Shown piece after piece: positions 39,201-54,200 of a stretch of DNA of 64,000 nt. Where the stretch lies: the NCBI GenBank assembly GCA_028023455.1, contig JAQFVV010012424.1, positions 912,001 to 976,000 of the forward strand, given 5' to 3'. The notes beneath the pieces were generated by a model. That model ran no database searches. It worked only from the letters and a program-made list of their open reading frames with translations, and was not told the origin of the DNA. The first letter of the stretch is position 1. The number at the start of each line of letters is the position of its first letter. A program made the position numbers and the translations under genes. This DNA is from Epiperipatus broadwayi (taxonomy: Eukaryota > Onychophora > Udeonychophora > Euonychophora > Peripatidae).

Positions 39201-42200
39201 GTTGAGTTAATCCGCGAATTTAATATAAAAAGAAAAAAATGGAAATAAAATATTGTGTGTTATATGTGTTAGTGCAGGGAGAGTTGAAGGAGAAGGGATT
39301 GAAAAGACGCACTTTCAATCCCTTCTGTTTTTCTAAAAAAAGAAATGAAATATCGTTTTCCCATATTGCGGACTCCAGGACAACAGGGCCTGGCGATAAA
39401 ATCTGGCAAAGAACTATACCAGCTACAATAAAGGACAACGGCTAATGGCATATCAGTCTTCTCAGGACGTCATGGGTATTAACACTGGATCCAAATTACA
39501 AGCAATTATTAAGGATGGACTTTTAAACTGTAAGAACTATATATATAATTCATGAACATGAAGTAGAAATATTTCCAATATTTAAATAGAAATTCCTATC
39601 TGACCAAATTAAATCATTAATAATTATTTTTTATCCTATGTAGTTTTAAAATCATTTCCATTAATTTAATTTTTCCATTCTTTTAAGTGTTTATTATGTT
39701 TTTTTTTTTTTTCATTAAGCTAAAACTTTTAATTAAATCATGTTAAATTTAAGTTGGGTGGGGATGGCTACATAGATCGTAAAGTTATGTTAGTTTAATT
39801 AAAGGGAGGGTTAATCTTAGGTTATTTGTTTCACAGTTGAATTGGGTTAATGGGATGGATGTATCGGTGTAATTAGTAAATGTAGCATGAAGATCCGCTA
39901 CGTGCAGGATCACATTATACACCACACCTGGGTAAAATAAGTCTATTTCTTATTGACCATCGGAGACAGATGGTATTCCCTGCTTCTTGGATCACCCCTT
40001 TAGCCTATGGAATGTGATCATAAGTCGGCAAAAAGAACCACAATCCCTTCCTATGGAGTTCTTTTTTTTTTTTTGTTCTTCTCGCCAGACTGATGTAGCA
40101 TTCCTGTACTGGACGAGAGACATTTCTTCCAGATAACCATGCTGTTCAGGCGTACCTTCCTGACAGTATGGTATTGTGCTGTCGTATTCATGTTGCATTG
40201 AATACATCGATATATCAGACAGATTGACGTTAGTTAAACTGCGAATTTTTGGCTTAGGTTTAAATAAGGGATATAGAATATTTTCTTTTCGAGTGCAATC
40301 TATGTACTCTATTCGTACTTGACACTGTAATAAAATATTAATCCATCTGTGCGAACTTCTAAAATAAAAAGTTAAAATGTAAATTAAATTCTAAAGTAAA
40401 AGTTAGACTAAAATAATTCTAAATTTTATATATGTTTAATAAATGTTTGTGTGTACTATTACTGGAAGTGGCTTCTTTTATTTTTTTAATATTGCAAAAT
40501 ATATTTTAAATAAGAATTTACATATTATAAATCTCTGTGTCTACCTGAGCTAGTGGCATGGGCCTACGGTCAATGTAAAATAAAAATTGGATCTTTAACA
40601 GCGAGTATCTGCCTACTATATAAATTTTCCAGGTTCCAATAGCCTGGTGGCGCCCTGTACGGCAGATGCGGTAAGACTTTAACTTGCAATACACCCGACC
40701 ATTATAATATGTATATATTGGTAATTTATCAAAAATATTTATTTATAAGGTACTTTGATAACTAGTAATCGGGAATAAAAATTTAAATTGTTTAACTTTA
40801 AATCACTTGTGGTGTTTGAAAGATTATTTCCTAATCTTTAATTATTAATTTCAAATATTTATCTTACTAGGAGATGGTGTGTAAGATTAGCATTCTTTGA
40901 AGAATAAAAACAGGTTTTCAGGTTAATATAAAATAAATTTAAAATATTCGATTCTATATTTTTAAAGTATGTCTGACCCAATTTTCATAATACTCTTAAG
41001 AAATGTTTTTTATAAAGAAAAAAACTTTTTTTGGGTGTGTTATTAAAATAGGACTTGAGAGCTAATAATTTTTTATCCATGTCTGGTGATAAAATCAAAG
41101 CCATAAAATAATATTTATAAATATAAAACAACATTGAAATAAATGTTTTAGCTGCTATTAATTTAAAAGTATTTGTTATTGGATAAATAAATAAATTTTT
41201 TTTTTTAGATCCTTTGTGAATAAATTTTTCATAATGTAGTTTGGATTATTACAAGCACACAAAATACATTCATGTATATATATTTTTAATTACTGGATAA
41301 ATATCCTAGTAATATTTATCTATAATATTTAATTTTATCTAAATTAATCGTTAGTTCACCTTGCTGCAATAAACATTTTTTAAAACTATTTATTTCTAAT
41401 TCTGCTTCTGTTCTTTTCTTTCTTTAAATATTAAATATTAATGTCTTAATTATTTTGAACTCTGGAATTGTTTTTATATATATATATTATTGTTTTAAGT
41501 GCAATTGCATATTTAAAGTGGTATTCATAAAATGGCAAAGGTCATTTTGAATATCTCCTTGGGAGATGATGCAAGGTTTGAGCATCTCTAATAGCAAGTT
41601 GAATACAAGATTTCATTTAATTGACTGACTTTTTTTTTACATTATTTAATTGAGAACCCATCCTAGAACTTTGAGTTTGAGTCAAACTATCACAGCATTA
41701 AACTGAAACATGAAACCAGTGAGAATATTAAAATTTTAGATTTATTATAATAATTGAACCATATGTATTAATCAAAGTTAGATCTTGTACACTGGACATA
41801 GAAATGGGAAAAATATGTGGATAGAATAATTTTATAAAGAAATAATAGAAAATTATAAAACTATTAATTGAATTCTTAAAGTAACCGATAGAGTTGAGTA
41901 ATTTATGACATGTATACGTCATAGAATGATGATTCAGAAGAAGTCATCATTTTCATTAGAAATTGGGATTTACAACTACTATGTAAAAAGTATGTTATAG
42001 TTACAATTTCTCATGAAACTTTTTAGACAAATTCAGATTAGTGAATGAGTGATTTATAGTAATTTGCTGAAATTTATTTCTTCAACATACTCCTTAAAAC
42101 ATATAGATAAAGACATATATAAAAGGCAAATGGATTTTTAAGATGCATTTCTAGCAGAACCTGCAGTCATCATTTGGTCAAGATCATTGCCCACCTGTAT

Positions 42201-45200
42201 CTGCATCATCATAGTGTAGTATTTATCCCTAACAAACAACTATTTACAAATGCAATTCCATTTAAATGCACTTATTTTGACAATATTGTTTAGAATAAAT
42301 ATTAATGATTATTTACTAATCATTTTTTCATTAGACTCAATTATTAATTAATTTTCTGCTCTGTTCATGATCAGAAATATAGTGGCATGTGTATATTTAG
42401 GCTGGAATTTAAAAAATTATATATTAATTTTTAAGTGGCTTTAAAGTTTATTATATGAGCTGAAGATTAATTAATAATTTACAGCCTAATAAAAAATGAT
42501 GAGTAAGTAATCATTAATTTTATCCTAGATAATATCACCAAAATCAATGCATTTAAATGGAGTCACATTTGTAAATTATAGATATTTAGCTGAAATGAAA
42601 CAGAATAAAATGAGATCTTTTTGAAGTTACATTAAAAGTCACTTGCATTAAAAATTTAAAACAACCCAGACAGATTATTTATGATGCATTTACAATAGCA
42701 AATGGCTGATCTAAATTTGATACAAATTATTTTATTTTGAAATGTTGCTATATAATTATTATATTTTTTTTGCCTCAATAATTAATTTTATTGGTCATTT
42801 GTATCCATATTCTTGATTAATATTCTTTGACTTTTAAAAAAATTATTGTTATTAATTAAATATTATTAATTTTGCTTTACAATTAAATTAAATTTTTTAA
42901 ATTGATTTTTTAAAAATACTTTTCAGGCACTTATGGGTTTTAATCTCCATGGAAGAATAAAAAAAATTAATGTAGAATTTGATAGTGAACAAATTCGCTA
43001 CGAACATCGGTTTGCACCATTTAATAATGTGATCACTCCCCCTCTTGTCCAGTACAATCAATTTAAAGATATGACGGATATGAGTCGATTTGAGATTAAA
43101 CCTCGGCCAGAGGATATGTATTTAGCAGCATGTAAATGTTTTCAGCAGGCAAAATCTTTATACGAATGCATTCAAAATCCTAATGATGAGGTAAAAAAAA
43201 ACTTTTCATCTATTATTAAAATAACATTGAAACTTGTTTTTTTTTAAACATCATAAGAAATATAATTTATTTTAATTTCTATTTTTTTTTTTTTTAAAAA
43301 ATCGTTTACAAGTTTTTGTAATTGGTTGATAATAAATGACTTATACATCTATGCGAAGCAAAAATGAAGAATCAAAGTAAATTAAAATTTGCATAGTACT
43401 TTTTCATATTTTAAATTAACTTTCCTATGGACATAATATATAGTTTTTTCTTTCATGTGAGAGAGGCGACTTTAAATAATTAGAATCTTTTTCATTTTAA
43501 ATTATAATGTCTCATTATTGTCTTTTTTTCATTTGGGCTCTGAATTACATCTAGATAATAGTATAAAAGAAGCTAAGGTTCAAGAATACTAATAGCGTAT
43601 TAAGTAGAATCTATTAATTTAAAATAAAGAAAATAGTTTTATGATACTCCAAACAGTATGACAATATATTATAAAGAAAGTGAATTACTTATTTTATTTG
43701 TAGGAAAAGCGCTGAGTATAGAGTTTTGAAATAATACTGAATCATGTAGTAATATAAACCTGATGAATATAATGATGCAAAAAGGAAAATATTAGTGTAA
43801 AATCTGTAATATGAAAATTTTTTTTTATTTAATTAGAGAAAAGAATTTGTAAAATATACTTGATAACCTATATCACTGAAATGTAATAAATTAAAGATAG
43901 TACTAATACTGTTTCATGGATGGAGAAAATAGTGAAAACAAATATAAAGTTAAGGGCATTTTTCGTGCTGAACATCCTTGTCAAAGGCAATCATTATATT
44001 CGAAATAAAAATATAAAATTATTCATTTAAATGCATGCACTGTAAACTTAGATTTTCTGTTCATTGCTAAGTCTACATTATTAATTTACCATGCCTATTT
44101 AATTTTATGTTTCCTGTGTTCAGAGTCAATTATCTATATTTTTTTAGATTTAAAAATATGACTAAATTTCTTTTTATATTTCAAAAGCATTAATGATTGT
44201 ACGGCATACATTAATGCTTACTCTCTGGATATAAGGCAATATATAAAAATAAAATTCATCAAATTAATCTGCAGCATTTCTAATTTGCAATCAATAATAG
44301 AGCTAGTGAAAAAGACATATTTTTTGGAATAATCTTTAATCATCTCAGAAGTTCAAGATTTAAACACAAATTTAATATTGTGACTGCATTTTCACTGTTT
44401 TTAATGCTTGAATATTTTAAATTAAATCAACATATTATATGTGGTTTAAATCTTTTAACATACCCTAATAAACATCTCATAATCAGTTGAAATGATTTTT
44501 GTCTTTATTGGAAAACTCAGTGGAATATTGTATATTACTTTAAGAAACATTTATATAATGATTAAGCACTGTATTGGATTAAAATTTATAATCAATGAAA
44601 TTAAATTTATAGCATTACTGATTTGAACTTTATAATCTCAAAAGCTATCAATTTAGTGGAAAAGATAAATCTCATTATATATACATTTTGGAATAATCTC
44701 CAATCAGTAGCTGAACTAAAGATTTAAACATTTTAATCTTTTAACCAGAAATGATAGCTCCATTCACTAGTTAAATATTGTGATGGGATAATGATTAGTT
44801 TTAAAGCTGGAATATATTCGCAATCAGATATTTTCTTATGATTATTTATAATCAGAAAAACAATATGGAGGTTTGACAGAGAGTTATTACATCTTTACTG
44901 TTTATAAATCAGATTTATATAAGAATTATTGGTATCTGATTGAGTTTTTGTTTTTATTATGGTTTTCTATACTTTAATTTTTATTATTTTTTGGTCTTGT
45001 TTTATACTTTCAAGATAGTTAATTTTTTTTATTTTTTCTTTGCTTTTTTTTTCCGTTCTATCTCTATCTTTTTTTTTTAAATCTTACTGTATTCAGTCTT
45101 GTTAGTATAAGGATCTGTTATTATAGGATTGTATGGTTATGCTTCCACATTTTCACCTTTACTTACAACTCAATATTTCTGATTTCAATCTTTTTTTTTT

Positions 45201-48200
45201 TTTTTGAAGTTAGTGATGACATTATTCTAAAAATATTTTTAAATATCTTATTCCAGCTATCAAAAATATAGTAGGGACAATAAGTAATAATTAAATGGCT
45301 ACATTTTTAGAAATTCATAAAAAGTTCAAGTGTGGTAAATGCCAGAAGTGGCATTCTTTCACAGCACTAATCTACGCAGGGTGATCATAGTGCTGTAAAT
45401 CTTTCAAATGTGCTGATTGTAAGCTAAGAATAATTGTTTGCATGAGTTTGGGAGTTTGCTTATACTAATCAGATTTATCACAAGGTATTATAAATAACTT
45501 GACCTCATGTTGAGACTTTTTAGGAACTGCTATCATCTTGAGAAAGAAGTAGTAGACAAAGAATACTCTTGGATGCACATCAAGAATGTGGGATCGTGGC
45601 TAAGGAATAGGCACTTAATTGTTAGGATAGAGAAAATAACCAAAACTTTTATCAGTTTTATTATTTTTGATAATATGCTATGTCTTTCTATAATATTGAT
45701 TAACTTACATTTAAATGTATTTACTGGCTTTCCAATACCATCACATTACAACAATCTTTGCACAAGATAATAATTGTAATTTTCAAATGCTTTTAGATTT
45801 ACTTAGATCTAGTTTCTGAAGATTTAGAATTGTTGAAATGCAATTAAATCTAAAAACAAGTGATTAATTGATTAATTTCCCAGAAATGTTTTGTCAGCTA
45901 ATGTTTTTGCAAATACTTTGAGTGAATTGATTATAATCATGTTGATATTTGAATTGGTTTGCTACAAGCATATCTATTAAAGTTTTGTCTTTTAGCAGTT
46001 TCATTGGATCTGACAATTCAGAACACGGTTCTTTGTGTTAATATCGAATATATATATATTAATAAATATATTTATCTACAAATTATCATTTTTTTTATTA
46101 TTATGAATAGTGATTTGTTTTTTTTTTGGTTTTTTAAAAAATATTTTTTCTTGCAGTTAAATAAGAAAAGAGATTACTGAATATTTCAATGACAAACTGA
46201 CAAATTCCTTTTATAGAATATATTATGATAAGTAATTGCGATAATGCATTGAGCTTTTTTTCAGTAATAATTAAAAGTGTAAAAATACTGTAGATTAAAA
46301 CATTTAGACATTTGAATAAGTGATAATAAATTTAACAAACAACAACATTTTATTAGGTGCTAAGCAAGCTTTTAATAATAGAGAAAACTTATATTATGAA
46401 CCAATGATATTTGACTAGTATCATGTTAAGAAGGTGTGAGAATATCCACTTAAAGTTCAAAAGCAATCCTTAATTTAATAAACAATATTCCAAATGCAAT
46501 ATATCTCACGAATCCAGCTTTCATCAAATGGAAATTTTAATTTGTATTCAATTTTTAATATATTAACTTTCATACCAAATGCAAAATTCCTCCTATTAAT
46601 GAAGAATTGTCAAAAGTGTCTTCAATAAATTATTCTCTTTATTTAATTGCAGTTGCTCTTTTTGAATTAAGTCAGTGTATTTTTAAAACTGAATCATTTC
46701 TCTGTCTTTTTTTTAAGAATTATGGATATTTTATCATAACTTTTAAAATAAAAAACCATAACTGACTATGATATTTTGGATTATAATTTTTTTTTTACAC
46801 CTAATGGCTGCAATTTTCTTAGTTTTATACATTATTGTTTAGAAAAGTATAATTTTTTTTTTACTTTTTGTTTGCCTTAAACAAATGTTTTCTCTTTTTT
46901 TGTTTTGTTTTATATTTTTATGCTGAGCATAACTAGTCGTTAATTTTTAATCAAGCATTTCAGTTTTGATACCATCAAAATTTTTAATTCGATAAAATTT
47001 TAGTTGTTGTTGTTATGAAAATATTTAGCCTAGATTTAGCGTGTTTTCAGGTCAGTTTCCTGTGAAAGTTAATAAATCACTTTTTTTCTAATTAGCAATC
47101 TATTGCTTTTTTATAAACATTTATGGAAAAATGAATTAATTTCAGATTTTTCTTATCAGTAATTTTAACGGATCCTCTTTAATTTTATATAATTCACTCA
47201 ATCTTTTGCGAAAATTGACAACTGATAAGTTAATTTTTGGATATTTTACCGACTTTGTTACCAAAGGCACTTCCAAATAAAAAATTAAATAGTTTTATCT
47301 GTGTTTTGTATGTCAATTCTTAACTTTTCTTTATTTTGTTTTATTTATTTGGATGGATAGCATTTTATCAAATATCTTTTCTCAATAATACTAGCATATC
47401 ACAACCTTCTTTTCTTTTGAATAAGTAATCATTGTTTTATCTAATTCAATTCATAGTTTTGTTGATGATAACATTTTAACTTGAAGTATCAGATGTCGTT
47501 TTCTATCATATATAGCAAAAACTATATATGATATATATATATTAGAAGATATTCTAAAAAAATATTTATTTAGATAGTGCTGGTTTAGTTTAATTTTTTA
47601 ATCCTGAAATTTTACAAAGTTTTGCCATTTTCTTTTCTAATGTTTTTTTTTTTTTGGCTTGATTATATTTTAATTTATTGTTAGAATTGCTATAATTATG
47701 AAAATTTTATTTTCTTTCTTATAAAACTTTTAATTACAACCATATGGAAAATTCAAATTTAGCATTCTGTTAAATATTTGTAAAGAGGTTTCTTGATTTA
47801 CTTCTTTTTTTTTACTAGACTCCATTTAAAATCATATTACTTTATTTTTTCCCTTCAAATTTATTTACATTGTCATTTTATTGTTTATTTTTATTTTTAC
47901 TTTGTTTTTATTTTGAAAATAATTGCTCTATTCAAATTCCTTTCATATCTGTACATTGTTTATCACAACATATTATATTTTTCAGTTTTATTAAAGCTTT
48001 TTTTAAATATGCTGATAAGATATGAATTTTTGTCATAATGGTTTTCACTTTTTTATAATATTTTGTCATCTAAATTTAATTAAATTCATTTAAATTTAAA
48101 ATGAAAAACTACCTTAGTGATAGCATTTTATTTTCAGGGACTATTTTTGTACATTTTGCTCTTAAAAACTGCTTTGCATAAATATCAGTCATTCAAAATA

Positions 48201-51200
48201 CTTGAAAATTTCTAATATCTGATTTTTAGTTCAGTCTACATTGGATTTTTTGTTCAAAATGTGGATTTGAACTAAAATTGAAATTTGTAGAAGTACTTAT
48301 ATGTATTTATCACCAACTATTATTAGCCTACTCTAGAACAATATATTTCAGTAACTTTTTATGCATGTGTGTCTGGGTTTAAATCCGAGTTTAATAAACT
48401 TGAAATTTTTTTTGATAAGTTTACTAATTCAGCTATTCATTCATTCAATATTGGTTAATAAATTGATGTCTATTTGCTCTTATCTGAGGGTAAAATGAAG
48501 ATGAGAAAATTTAAAACTCACCAATTAGAAATTGGCAAGTCTGCACTGGGAGCTATTGAAGTAACATTTGCCTGCAATGGCTACTTAGAAGTTATTTTTC
48601 TTGAATATTTTTATTTGTTTGTATATAATAATATTTAAGGAAAAATAAACTCTGAATATACATGTTATAAAATAATTCATAAGTCAGATTTATTAGAGCC
48701 ATTTTAACAACTTGCAAAGATCACCCTCTCGTATCTAATTAGTTTATCAGACAAAAAACTGGACCAGTTTTTATCTATCTACCATGCTATTATAAATACA
48801 AGAAATCTATCATTGATACTTAAAGGGATAAAACTATATTAATGGTAATCTTTGTAAAAGTCTCAATTAAACCTCCTCACAGTTTCAAATAACAGTTATG
48901 AAGATTGTGACTAATATCAAGTTTTTTTGTAATATTGTGGAAATTAGATAAAAGAATTCCATTTTTTTGTCTGACTTATAAATTTAGCTTTGATGTGAGA
49001 AAAACATTCTATGCAGGTTTTTACAAAAATGATTCAGGCAAGTCTGACTTGTGAATTTTTATTATATTATATTCATTTGGAGTTTACTTTTCCATTGATA
49101 TTATTATATATTTTCACCATTACGTATTTGACAGCCATCGTTTGTTTATGAAGTTATTAAAATTATTGGAATATATATATACATCAGATATTCAGACAGG
49201 TAAACATGAAATTACCAAGTTATAATAAATTAAAAGTGAAAGAGAATGTTATTGTGCATGTATTAAATGAAAAATATTGTCTGTAAAAATGTAAATTTAA
49301 ACAAAAAAATGAAAAAGAGAATTTGATTTAAGAAACTGGAGATGGTGGATAAGCTTATAGATTTAGATTGCTTGCATTGAACCAAATTAAAGTAATAAGT
49401 TTATATTAATGAATATTGATTAGAATTATTATTAGAATAATAGCTTGATAAATCTATCAACTATGCATATAAAAAAAAAAATCAGCAAAAATTGAAGTTT
49501 TTATACACATGAAGTTGTAGTCAGCAAACAGTTATTAACATATATATTATGACAGTAATTACAATTTTGGATAAAAAGACAAACGATATTCAGCTTCATG
49601 AAATAAATGGTTTGGTCACACTCTTTATTTAAATAATATTTTTTCAGAGATAGTAAAACACATTATTTGAAATTAATATTTATTAATTTGCTTCATTATA
49701 AACTTTTAAAATATACTTCTATTTGCTTATAATAAGTGATTTATATTCATTCTGTCAAAAGTGTATGTAGAAAATAATGGGATAAAACTTTGAATCTTCA
49801 AAAATTGAAGTTCAAAATATTGTTTCATTCTAATAATTGAAATGTTGAAAATATGTAAAACACATTTTTTCAGATACTTTTTATTATGTATTGCTGATTT
49901 ATTTAAAGAATTATTACCACCAAATATTATCATTTATTTGTATTTATGCATCTGTGTGGTTGTGCATATATATAATCTTTATGGTTGTAATGGCAAATAA
50001 GTTTTTTTTTTTTTGTTTTAATAGATCACTGCCTTAATTAAGGTTGCCAAAACAAATTTTGTTGTAATGAAATTACTAGCTGGAGGTCATAAGAAAGAAT
50101 CTAAAGTAAGTTGAATCATTAATTTTTTAAAAAAAATATTGTCTTATTTTGTAACCGTTATTGTTCATTGTTGCTAATTTTATTTATGAAAAATTTAATG
50201 ATTTGATTAATGTAAGTAATATGCAAATTTTTATAATTTAAAAATACAATATGAATACCATGTCTATGTTAAGTTTTGAAAATAATTTAATACTTTCCAA
50301 TAAATTGTATGAACTTTGATATTTTTGTTAGTTTTATGAATACTGTTGTATCTCCACTCCCCTCAAATCCACAGTCTTTTTTCTTAAGTCTTCATGTAAA
50401 CACTTTTTGAATTTGCAAATAATACCAAATCCTATATTATATATATTCTTGATATGTATATTAGGAATAGAGATATTAACAAAGGTATATATAAAAAAAC
50501 TAGAATAATGTCGCAATGAAAAATACAGTATAGTAGTAAGTAGAGGAAAAAAGAACAATCAAATCTGATGAAGCATGTTGATTGGGCAAGAGACAGTTAA
50601 ATGGCTTAAATGATTCACAATGTTGCTCATACAGCCAGGTATGCACAAAATTTAGGGAATTCATATTTACAAAATTCTAAATTATTTACTTGAAGCTGGA
50701 CTACTAATGGGAGTGGAGTATAGGGCAACTATAATCAGATTTATTATTATTTTAATCATTCATGCTTAAATTTTTTTTCTATATATTTGAATTTTTTCCA
50801 TTTATTGCACAAGCTTTCTGTTTTATTTTTTTATTATGTGCCATCTTTGTGTTCCTAACTTTGACTGCCTAAAATTCGTCTTTATTTATTATCTCTTTAG
50901 TCTCCAAACTTTTTGAAATAATTGGGAAACATCCTTTTTTTTAAAATTCATTTTATTAATAACTTATTTTTTTATATTTTTGTTTGTTTTTGAATACAGA
51001 ATAATTAAATCACTGTATTTATCAATTATTATTTGTTATTACTATAATTTAGAAAGTTTTAATTAGCATTTTATTTGCTTTGAGTTTTTCTAAATTTTCG
51101 ATTATATTTGCCAAGGCGTAGATATATATATACCATATGCCTATTTATGTTTTTAGTTCTTGGTAATGATTTGTAAAAGTCATTGAAAGCGATTTTATTT

Positions 51201-54200
51201 CTTATTTGATTCATAGCTTTATCTAATTCTAATTCCTTTGGCTGTCATATTTATGATTACTTAATTTTTTTCTTACTTATCAAATTTTATATTTTTTAAA
51301 ATTCTGAGTTGATTTTTATCTTGTCGCTATTACATGCATGCACACTTACCTATTACAGTATGCTAATGTATTTGCATAGACTTTCTTTTTATAATAAATA
51401 CCAGCATCTTCATTTATTTGTTTAATTAATAGGATTGTTAGACAAACTTAATTGGTTTAAAAAGCAAAATTATTGTATGAAGCCAATGACAAATCTAAAC
51501 AAAAATTAAAAACAAGGTGCTTAATTTTTTTAATGTTGAGAAAATGTTATTGTTGGATAATTTAATGAATACTGAATTTAAGTTAGCTGAATAGAGAATT
51601 ATCAGTTAGCTTAGTTAATGTTATGTGAAGTTCAAGAAAGCTGTTCAAAAGGCTAAAAGAGAGCCCCAGCCTTAGTATTAAAATTGTGCAGAAAATTGAT
51701 ATCTGTTAATGAGAATAAAAGATAAGGAATTATTTATTGCTTTAGTTTTGAATAGTCAAAAAAATATAATTTTAGTTATGTATAATTTGAAAATTGATAA
51801 CATGGAGAATATACAGAAGTCAATTTAGGATCTTCTATATTGCTTGATAATGTGACTTGATAGCTAATTCCTATCATGACCTTGTGTTTATTATGTTAGA
51901 CTTATTTGATCAATTAAGTTTTGGGTATTTTTTCTAATCTTCAAGTTTGTTCCATCAAAGAAAGCTTGTAGAATTGCAGAAATTTTACGTATGATAAAAG
52001 TAATAAATTTTTTATATATCTTGACTATTCATTAAAGAACATTTACAGAGCATATGTCTCTTAATTTGATAGTAAATTGTGAAATAACTTAACACTTAGA
52101 TGATATCTGACTGGTTAATTGGTATGTTATAGATACCAGAGACTTATTTTTCAAGTTTTAAATGTTTAAATAGAAAGTGTAATGATTGGGGTCTCATGAA
52201 CAGAAAAGAACATGAATTTTACCTAATATTAAATATATGTTCCAAATTGAAGCATTTACACAGGAGAGGGAAGATATTGAAATATGGGATGACAGTAAAC
52301 CTGGAAAAAATGGTCATATTTGACCCAGGTCATTAAAAGGGTATGCTAAGAATTGAAAGGAGATTACTATTGTTAGTAAAGACATTTAGAACTTTATTGG
52401 AATAATGCTATTAGTATTCTAAATTTGGATGGATGTTAATTGATTAATCCAAGTAAAACATAAAAGTCAATATCAATAAAGTGTATGAGATGTCATTTGA
52501 GGTTGAATTATTAGTCTCCATTAGCTGTTCATTGATTAAAGCATTAAAGAATTAAGAAAATGTTCAAATAATTAATGAGATTAAATTATAGAAAAAACTT
52601 GATGTTTGTTGTCATCTTTGAACATAAAGAGGTGCTAAAATAATAATAAAAATTAATCATATGCTTTTTTAAAATTGAATATATTTGATATATTAAATCT
52701 GAAAGAAACTGAGGCGTTCAGTAAACTAATTCGAGTAATAAATTATCAAATGATTACATATAATGAATTAGTGGTATTTTAATTTGACTTTCCAAGAATT
52801 TCCAGATGGCACTGGTAGAGTGTAAGATTCTAGAGCATAAGATCTCCAGATTTATTCCAATATTGGTATTTCCAGCGTTCAAATTTTTATGAACTGCTGA
52901 GCAAATAAAGCCTTTTTATTTTTTATGTACCAGATGAATATGCTATCAAATTTTTTTATTACATGTTGTATTGTGTTTGTTATAGTTCTGAAGAGGATTA
53001 CTGGGGCAATCAAAACCGTCAATAGTGGGTTGTAAAAAAGCATTGTAAAAAGTAATAAAGAATATAAATGATATTAATATTATATTGATTGATAAATCTT
53101 TATTTTTTAAATTTAGTATATATAGTCATATTATTTTTAGTAGATATCCCAGGTTCAATGATCTTTATGAGATTTTGCAATTGTTATTTCTGATTATTTG
53201 GAATATTTTTGGTCTATGGAACAGTTAGTGTCTATTTTGAATATTTTTTCGTAATTCATTATTTTTGAATGACAGATTCTGCCTTTTTGACAGATCGGAT
53301 TTGATTCTTTAGGAATAAGTGAACTTGCCTAATATTGCCTTACATAATTATTTATTTTTTCAAACTCTTTGAGTTCACTTTCTGTTTACATTTTTTATGT
53401 GATCAGAGATTATTCAGAGGTTGAAAACTGTTTTGGATGAGATATTTAAGAATTATCGTATTAGGCTTTTAATTTGAAACCAAAAAAAAAAAAAAGCCTG
53501 AATTTAATAAAAATATAGTTAAGGCTATATTTTTTATGAACTTTTATTTTATTGGTAGTTTGTATTTGATCTAATTAGAAGTATAAATAAAAGTAAAAAT
53601 GCATCAGCATTTAGCAGTAGATCGCTGAACCATCAATTAATAACAAATGCCTTTGACTGTTCAGTATGATGTAAATAAAAGTTCATGTACAGAAATCTAT
53701 AAAATCAACAGCCCAATTATAATAGATAATAGGATTTTGATCTTATTGATTTAAATAATATTGCTAAATGGGAAGGAAAATGATTATTACATTAAGGACA
53801 ATAGAATTTTGGAACAGCTACAAAAGTCTACACAAAGATGCTATTAAACAAAATTAGTCCTTGTCAAGAAAATATTATTTTATTGCCCTATACTTCTGAC
53901 TTTTGAAATTTATGATCTTGATTGTGAAGGCATTTAATTGTGCTAGTTTGTTAGAAAATATAATTTTCTTATGGTATGTTAAAGGTTTTTGTGCTTTAAT
54001 AGATATATCTGCCAAATGGGGATGAGTTATAAATTGAGAATAAGTCTATTATATCATGGTGGATTATTTTCAAATGAGAACTATATATAGATAATGTGTT
54101 GTTAAGTTTTATTGCTAAATCTAAACTTTTAGATATCACCAAAGAATTAATTTTGGGTATAGCTAGTGTTCAGTAATGGTTTGGATCCATCACCTATTAT

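Larger units (their letters stand above)
38054..40708. mobile_element. 2.6 kb unit flanked by 15-bp direct repeats, unclassified
   Basis: CCCGACCATTATAAT occurs at 38054-38068 and again at 40694-40708, each preceded by CAC. The segment between has patches of higher GC (39.3-39.45, 39.9-40.2, 40.5-40.7 kb), a CRE-type palindrome and a strong hairpin. Open frames of up to about 70 codons on both strands (for example 39239-39445 and 39992-40207) match nothing I know. An insertion with target duplication is the simplest reading; chance cannot be excluded. Confidence 0.45.
28108..42926 (+). other. NAA35: NAA35 intron 5 (14.8 kb)
   Basis: The acceptor is CTTTTCAG. The recognised contents are a Tigger-like element, foldback elements, a 2.6 kb unit flanked by direct repeats and a degenerate hammerhead motif. 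I see nothing I can identify in 29750-31870, 32240-35330, 35410-36350, 36780-37500, 40710-42130 and 42190-42926. The 33730-34030 part is a pyrimidine-rich stretch with loose TTCATC repeats, and a G run lies at about 30312-30320. Confidence 0.88.

Noticed and set aside
43950-43985. TTTCGTGCTGAAC motif as another hammerhead
   Set aside because: The minus strand has GTTCAGCACGAAA but no CTGATGA-like box or stem II partner strand.
45297-45430. Possible gag-type zinc knuckle (CGKCQKWH...CADC) on the plus strand
   Set aside because: The C-x2-C is present but the following H and C spacing does not fit and stops intervene.
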